This document shows, in pieces, positions 59,913 through 64,000 of a DNA stretch of 64,000 bases. The position numbers were made by a program, and so were the translations under genes. The notes beneath the pieces were generated by a model. The model saw only the letters and a list, made by a program, of their open reading frames with translations. It was not told the origin of the DNA and made no database searches. Origin of the DNA: Sphingomonas hengshuiensis (GTDB taxonomy: Bacteria; Pseudomonadota; Alphaproteobacteria; Sphingomonadales; Sphingomonadaceae); NCBI RefSeq assembly GCF_000935025.1, contig NZ_CP010836.1, forward strand, positions 3,100,001 to 3,164,000, given 5' to 3'. Each line of letters starts with the position of its first letter. Within the stretch, counting starts at the first letter, position 1.

Positions 59913-60584
59913 ATGACCGCTGAACAACGTTCAAAACTATGGGCCTTCGCTCGGGGAGATATCGCTGAGACACCTTTCGAGAAGTGGTTTCTCGCGCAGG
60001 ACGATCTCGAATCTCCACTCGGGGAAGACCTGCATTGGAGCCTTGCTTCAGCCGATTATCGCGACAGGGACGTGGTATGGAAACTTCGTAAGTCGCTTGC
60101 TCAACATCTTGGGGCGCACGAGGGGTGCGAATGCGCTTCCCTTCGGGACCTCGCCGCTATTCCGATGGGTGGTGACGGACTCGACGAGCGGGTGTTTGCG
60201 ACGATTGAAAATGTGCGGGATCATGGAGGCGATCTTTGGTGGCTTCATCTGTCGAGATGTAGCGAATGTGGTCAGCATTGGATGATCGCTCAGGAGGAGC
60301 GCATTTTTGACGAATATTTTCTACGGCGAATTAACAAAGAATCGGCAGAACGTATATTGGAAGACAATTGGCCGGATGAATTTATCACCTACGAGCGCGT
60401 ATTGAATATTGGACATAACTTCGACACGCCGTGTGTTTTCTTGAACGCAATGTCGGGATCATTGGCCTGGTCAGCAGAAGATTTGCGAAAAGCGCGTCCA
60501 GAAATCACTGTTGACGAGATTGCGCGCTTGCTTGGAGTGACGCCTAAGAACGCGACGCGCCTACTTCGGGCCAACGGCAGCTAA
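59913..60584 (+). CDS. Lower-GC orphan protein with Cys pairs, unknown function
   Basis: 223 residues from the ATG at 59913; a TTG at 59886 is a weaker choice. Base composition is visibly less GC-rich than every neighbour, which suggests recent transfer. The N-terminus (KLWAFARGDIAETPFEKWFLAQDDLE...LHWSLASADYRD) looks like the start of small cytoplasmic proteins sometimes found as toxin-immunity partners. Two Cys motifs (CECASL and SRCSECGQHW) could bind zinc. The C-terminus (TVDEIARLLGVTPKNATRLLRANG) resembles a helix-turn-helix. No membrane segment. No toxin gene is recognisable next to it. It lies between the broken trpF-like gene and the convergent nucleotidyltransferase. Confidence 0.65.
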   Translation: MTAEQRSKLWAFARGDIAETPFEKWFLAQDDLESPLGEDLHWSLASADYRDRDVVWKLRKSLAQHLGAHEGCECASLRDLAAIPMGGDGLDERVFATIENVRDHGGDLWWLHLSRCSECGQHWMIAQEERIFDEYFLRRINKESAERILEDNWPDEFITYERVLNIGHNFDTPCVFLNAMSGSLAWSAEDLRKARPEITVDEIARLLGVTPKNATRLLRANGS

Positions 60585-60593
60585 CTACCCCCC

Positions 60594-61610
60594 TCAAGGC
60601 CGGTGCCCCATCCGCCACTTCGTCCACAAATGCCGCACCAGCATCGCCGGCGGCATCCGGATCGCATGGCTGCGCATGAAGAACCCCAGCCGCGTCAGCC
60701 GCCGTGTCGGCCTCCCCCAGCCGTCGCGGGCCAGCAGGCGGCGGCGGTAGAGGGGGTCCGCCAAATCCCATTCGCGCCACCGATCCGGGATCGGCGTGCC
60801 GTACAGCGCCTCGGTCATCCGCAGCGCGCGCGCCACGGCGCGGCCCAGCCCGTGATGCGCCGCGCGCGCCTCCAGCCCGTCGGTGCCGAATTCGCCGATC
60901 AGGCAGTGAATGTCCCACAGATTGCGCATCCCCCCGGCCAGATCGCCGTCGGCGAACAGATGCGCGGCGGCGTGGCACAGCATGTCGGCGGGCGACAGCA
61001 TCCGCAGCCCCTCGCCCACCACAACGCTATCCCCGATCAGCCCCGCCGCATCGGGGGTGATCCGCGCAGTGGGGGGCAGGATCGTGTGGTGGACGTCGAT
61101 CATCCGGTCGCGCTCGCGGTGGATCATCGGGGGCAGTTCGTGCATCCAGCGGCGGTAATAGGCATCGTCATAGGCATTGGGCTTCACCCATTCCCATCCC
61201 GCGGCGAACAGCGCCGCCTCCGCATCTTCGATCCGGTCGCGCGGCACGAGGATGTCGAGGTCGCCGATCGCACGCCCCACCCCCGCCGACAGCCCGGCGG
61301 CGACGAAGGCGGTGCCCTTGAGCAGGATCACTGGCAGCCCGGTCCCCGCCAGCGCACGGCGCGCCATCTCCGCTTCCCACAGCGCGACAAGGCGGCCCTG
61401 TTCGGCGGAGGCGCGCGCATCGCTCAGCACCCGCGCGGCGGCGGGTGGGATGGGAAGCCCCTCGACGCGGTGCGCCAGCGTGCCGATCAGTTGCTCGGCA
61501 CGCGCGATGGCGAGCAGCGCAGTCCAGCCCGCGCCGTCCAGCGCCAGCACCGCGTGCGGATCGCGCAGCGCGCGCGCCAGGATAGCGGCGTCGTTCACAG
61601 CCCCGCCCAT
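60594..61610 (-). CDS. Nucleotidyltransferase family protein of the HPr-rel-A-type cluster
   Basis: 338 residues from an ATG at 61610; a GTG at 61598 would give a four-base GTGA overlap with the kinase stop. The nucleotidyltransferase core is seen as PVILLKGTAFVAAGL, then GRAIGDLDILVPRDRIEDAE with the G-D-x-D metal motif, and later MIDVHHTILP and LSPADMLCHAAAHLFAD. This fits the putative nucleotidyltransferase family (NTP_transf_5) found beside exopolysaccharide and HprK-like genes. The substrate is unknown; a nucleotidyl or phosphoryl transfer to a sugar or protein is inferred. Last gene of the leftward four-gene cluster. Confidence 0.78.
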   Translation of the reverse strand: MGGAVNDAAILARALRDPHAVLALDGAGWTALLAIARAEQLIGTLAHRVEGLPIPPAAARVLSDARASAEQGRLVALWEAEMARRALAGTGLPVILLKGTAFVAAGLSAGVGRAIGDLDILVPRDRIEDAEAALFAAGWEWVKPNAYDDAYYRRWMHELPPMIHRERDRMIDVHHTILPPTARITPDAAGLIGDSVVVGEGLRMLSPADMLCHAAAHLFADGDLAGGMRNLWDIHCLIGEFGTDGLEARAAHHGLGRAVARALRMTEALYGTPIPDRWREWDLADPLYRRRLLARDGWGRPTRRLTRLGFFMRSHAIRMPPAMLVRHLWTKWRMGHRP

Positions 61611-62455
61611 ATCCGCTCGATCATCGCGATCGCGCTCTCGCCATCAGGATAGTCGATCGCGCGCGCGGGCACCGACTGGACCAGCCCGGTCAGCGCATCG
61701 AAACCGCGTTCGCCCATCGCGACATAGTTGGTCGATGCCTGGGTCAGCCGCACGAAGGTCTCGCTGGGATAGACCGTGCGCACCGCCGCCTCGAACCCGA
61801 AGCCGGGGAAGAGGATCAGCGCCGGCGCGGCGGGCGTCGCCATCGCGGCGATGGCACGGGCATCGGGGACGAGGTGGCGGATGATGCCCTTCGGCGTCCC
61901 CACCAGCACCGGGCCGAAGCGCCCGTCGGGCAGCGCCGCCTCGACCACCGGAATCGCCTGGTTCTTCAGGCTGATGAGCCGCGGGAAACCAAGGATGTGC
62001 CCCGTCGCCGGATCGAGCAGCGCGAACTCGTCCCCCATCAGCCGCCATCCGCGCGCCATCAGCAGCGCCGCCAGCGTCGATTTGCCCGCCCCCGACGCGC
62101 CGGTCATCACCAGCGCGCGCCCGTCGCGCTCCACGGCGGAGGCGTGGAGCAACACATAGCGCCGCTGGCCCAGCGCCATCTGGAGGTTCATCCCCATCTC
62201 GGCAGCCAGCAGCCCCTGCGCGAGCGGGAGCGGCGCGGCATCGGGGATCACGAAGTCGCCGCCGATCTGCACCGACGGGCGCAGCACGCGGCGCCACGGG
62301 CGCGCGGCGAAGAGGTGGACGTTGAAATCGGGGATGCCGTCCTCGGGCGCCGGATAGTCGCGGTACAGAGCGTCCAGCGCCGCAATGGGCGCACGCCAGT
62401 CGCACCCGATGCGAAAGCCGATCGGCCCGATCCGCAGCTGCGTCACATGGCGCAT
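61595..62455 (-). CDS. HprK-related kinase A
   Basis: 286 residues from the ATG at 62455, which lies 13 bases inside the end of the PqqD-like gene. The Walker A loop GASGAGKSTLAALL near residue 117 follows LLHASAVERDGRALVMT, and MGDEFALLD comes after it, the arrangement of HPr-kinase-like proteins. The N-terminus IGPIGFRIGCDW and the late FPGFGFEAAVRTVYPSETF are seen in the HprK-related A group. HPr kinase phosphorylates a serine in HPr; this relative has no HPr gene nearby, so its target is unknown and could be a cluster protein. Overlapping starts and stops on both sides indicate one transcript. Confidence 0.82.
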   Translation of the reverse strand: MRHVTQLRIGPIGFRIGCDWRAPIAALDALYRDYPAPEDGIPDFNVHLFAARPWRRVLRPSVQIGGDFVIPDAAPLPLAQGLLAAEMGMNLQMALGQRRYVLLHASAVERDGRALVMTGASGAGKSTLAALLMARGWRLMGDEFALLDPATGHILGFPRLISLKNQAIPVVEAALPDGRFGPVLVGTPKGIIRHLVPDARAIAAMATPAAPALILFPGFGFEAAVRTVYPSETFVRLTQASTNYVAMGERGFDALTGLVQSVPARAIDYPDGESAIAMIERIWAGL

Positions 62456-62727
62456 AGCCGCTCCACCAGCCCCGCCGCGACCAGCTCGTCGAGCCGCACC
62501 GCCAGCGCCAGCGGATCGGCATCGACCAGGTCGAACGCCGTGCCCAACCGCGCGAGCAGCCCGTCGACGCCCAGCGGCGCATCGGCCAGCGCCTCCAATA
62601 TCTCGGGCACCGGCGTATCGACGATATGCGTGATGCCAGAGCTGCGGTGATAAACCAGAGTCAGCGCATCGAGCGGCACGATGCGGAGCGTCGCGGGCGC
62701 CGCCGCGCGGTACAGGGCGCCCGCCAC
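62443..62727 (-). CDS. PqqD-like peptide-chaperone protein of the HPr-rel-A-type cluster
   Basis: 94 residues from a GTG at 62727, five bases after the stop of the preceding gene; the frame is open further up, but that stretch overlaps the Tat-signal protein. The pattern LRIVPLDALTLVYHRSSGITHIV, then PEILEALADAPLGVDGLLARL and LDELVAAGLVERL, fits the PqqD fold (winged-helix-like peptide binder). PqqD proteins present a precursor peptide to a modifying enzyme. Here the likely client is the Tat-signal protein encoded directly upstream or another small protein. It overlaps the kinase gene by 13 bases. Confidence 0.75.
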   Translation of the reverse strand: MAGALYRAAAPATLRIVPLDALTLVYHRSSGITHIVDTPVPEILEALADAPLGVDGLLARLGTAFDLVDADPLALAVRLDELVAAGLVERLCAM

Positions 62728-62732
62728 GGCGA

Positions 62733-63122
62733 TCAGCCGCGCGGCATTTGCAGCGATGCGAAGCAGGTGAAGCCGCTGGTCCCCGATTGCAGCCGGCGGA
62801 TGTAGTTGGTGTAGGCGCGGCTGCGTTCGTAATCGGCGCCGGGCAAATTGCCCCCGGCAAGCGCGCGCCTGACGTCCTCGCCCTTGAACGGCGCGCCCGG
62901 CGGCGGGAAGGCGCCGGGGGTGTTGGGCGGTACCAGGCTGCCGTCGGCGGCGATGAAATTGCCTGCGCGGCCCGGATCGGGGACGGGAATCTCGCACGCC
63001 ATCACCGATGCACTGGTCTGCGCCAGCGCCGGGCGAATCGACACGATCGCCGTCGCTCCGGCAGCGCCGAGCATGAGCGCCCGGCGACGATCGGCGCGTG
63101 GGGGTACGGTTTCTTCGGTCAT
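62733..63122 (-). CDS. Small Tat-signal protein heading the HPr-rel-A-type cluster
   Basis: 129 residues with AGGGGCAGG before the ATG. The N-terminus has a twin-arginine pattern (RADRRRALMLGAAGATAIV...RPALAQ), so it should be exported folded, with cleavage after PALA. The mature part is about 95 residues, rich in Gly and Pro (DGSLVPPNTPGAFPPPGAPF), with YERSRAYTNYIRRLQSG near the end and two cysteines (MACEIP and FTCFAS) that could pair. No enzyme motif or known family is visible. Being first in the cluster and ahead of a PqqD-like chaperone, it is the best candidate for the substrate of the system. This role is inference. Confidence 0.72.
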   Translation of the reverse strand: MTEETVPPRADRRRALMLGAAGATAIVSIRPALAQTSASVMACEIPVPDPGRAGNFIAADGSLVPPNTPGAFPPPGAPFKGEDVRRALAGGNLPGADYERSRAYTNYIRRLQSGTSGFTCFASLQMPRG

Positions 63123-63206
63123 CCTGCCCCTTTCCTGCGCCCTGCCGCCTTTCGCAATCGTAAATCACTGCTCGCATGGCGCCGCGGTTCCGCTAAGGAA
63201 GGGACC

Positions 63207-64000
63207 ATGCCCCCGCCCTCCGGAATGCGCGCCTTACTGGCGCTCGGTGTCGCGATCATCGCGGCGCTGGCCAGCCTGCTCCTCAATGGCGATGTCCAGG
63301 CGGCTTTGGTCGTCCTCGTCGTCGCGATCGCCGCGGTGCTGGTCGCGACGGGCGGCGGCGATGCGCAGCCTGCGCCCCTGCCCGCGATCCTCGCGCCGCC
63401 CCCGCCCGACCCGGGGATCGGCGAAGTGATCGAGGCGATCGGCGAGCCCGTGCTCGTCATTTCGAACAACAGCGTCCAGGCGGCCAATCGCGGCGCGCGG
63501 CAATTGCTGGGCGACCACATATTGGGCGAGGACGTCCGCGTCGCGATCCGCCACCCCGCCGCCGCCGAACGCCTGCTCAACCCCAGCGATGCCGCGCCCG
63601 GCGCCCCCATCCACCTCGTCGGTCTCGGCTCGCGCGAACAGCGCTGGGAGATGCGCGTACTGCGGCTCAGCGACGGGCGGCGGATCGTGCATCTCGGCGA
63701 CCGCACCGGCAGCTATGCCGCCGAGCGGATGCGCGTCGATTTCGTCGCCAATGCGAGCCATGAGCTGCGCACCCCGCTCGCCTCGCTGCTCGGCTATGTC
63801 GAGACGCTGAGCGAGGATGCCGGCGACGACGCCGCGACGCGCAACCGCTTCCTCAAGATCATGCACGGCGAGGCGCGGCGGATGCAGCGGCTGATCGACG
63901 ACCTGATCTCGCTCAGCCGGATCGAGGCGGAGAAATACCGCCTGCCCGACCAGAGCGTCCGCCTCCCCGCGCTGATCGAGGAAGTCTCCACCGAATTGTC
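63207..64000 (+). CDS. phoR: PhoR-type phosphate-regulon sensor kinase, 5' part
   Basis: The frame starts at the ATG at 63207 (AAGGAAGGGA upstream) and runs off the window, so only the first 264 residues are seen. One or two membrane segments (MRALLALGVAIIAALASLLL, ALVVLVVAIAAVLVA) precede a PAS-like part (IGEPVLVISNNSVQAANRGA...LLGDHI). Then comes the phosphoacceptor block FVANASHELRTPLASLLGY with His at residue 185, and RRMQRLIDDLISLSRIEAEK. This is the layout of PhoR, which phosphorylates PhoB under phosphate limitation. The assignment rests on architecture; the ATPase domain and any phoB/pst genes lie outside. Confidence 0.85.
   Translation, partial: MPPPSGMRALLALGVAIIAALASLLLNGDVQAALVVLVVAIAAVLVATGGGDAQPAPLPAILAPPPPDPGIGEVIEAIGEPVLVISNNSVQAANRGARQLLGDHILGEDVRVAIRHPAAAERLLNPSDAAPGAPIHLVGLGSREQRWEMRVLRLSDGRRIVHLGDRTGSYAAERMRVDFVANASHELRTPLASLLGYVETLSEDAGDDAATRNRFLKIMHGEARRMQRLIDDLISLSRIEAEKYRLPDQSVRLPALIEEVSTEL

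Overview
The window is very GC-rich, densely coded DNA from an alphaproteobacterium, most probably a sphingomonad (Sphingomonas or a close relative). The signs are the fused CysN-CysC enzyme, the glycosyltransferases carrying 'FDPxxYxxxxP' tandem repeats, a TonB-dependent receptor, GG-rich ribosome-binding sites with frequent GTG/TTG starts, and the long shadow ORFs typical of such GC content. No rRNA, tRNA, CRISPR array or integrated phage was seen. This assignment is inference from protein families, not a database match.

Layout. (1) 1-660: 3' end of the bifunctional CysN/CysC gene (PAPS synthesis). (2) 676-17097: a surface-glycan region. It holds a small membrane protein, a GT-A-type transferase, a two-repeat beta-sandwich protein, an operon of three large glycosyltransferases read leftward (9376 to 2893), and a rightward operon with a sulfotransferase, a TPR-GT2 protein, an unknown protein, a double GT4 protein and a polysaccharide pyruvyltransferase. 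(3) 17094-19250: siderophore-type TonB receptor behind a perfect inverted repeat. (4) 19364-20390: an IS481-family element inserted exactly at the CTAG stop codon of a DUF6492-type gene (20392-21348); a fragment of a second copy of that gene lies beside it on the opposite strand. (5) 21729-32119: a four-gene type I secretion operon read leftward: 1847-residue adhesin, ABC transporter, HlyD adaptor, TolC-like channel. (6) 32538-34559: CysQ phosphatase and a multi-pass membrane protein ending in a SET domain. (7) 34575-38332: a response regulator with GGDEF and EAL domains plus a CHASE4-type sensor kinase. (8) 38710-39582: CitE-like lyase. (9) 39633-54483: a giant protein of about 3955 residues made of TIG and Ig-like repeats with an autotransporter barrel, divergent from three tail-collar proteins, a GNAT acetyltransferase and a convergent DUF6916-type gene. 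(10) 54573-59018: GlmS, a periplasmic protein, GlmU and a Gph-type phosphatase. (11) 59092-60584: a frameshifted trpF-like gene and a lower-GC orphan gene. (12) 60594-63122: an HPr-rel-A-type cluster (nucleotidyltransferase, HprK-like kinase, PqqD-like protein, Tat-signal small protein). (13) 63207-64000: start of a PhoR-type kinase.

How the parts may work together. GlmS and GlmU supply UDP-GlcNAc, the glycosyltransferases and pyruvyltransferase build and decorate a surface glycan, CysNC could supply PAPS to the sulfotransferase, and CysQ would clear the PAP by-product. Two large surface proteins use different export routes (type I secretion and an autotransporter barrel), and a c-di-GMP-type regulator lies between them. 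The least explained parts are the giant-protein/tail-collar locus, the HPr-rel-A cluster with its secreted partner, and the membrane-anchored SET protein.
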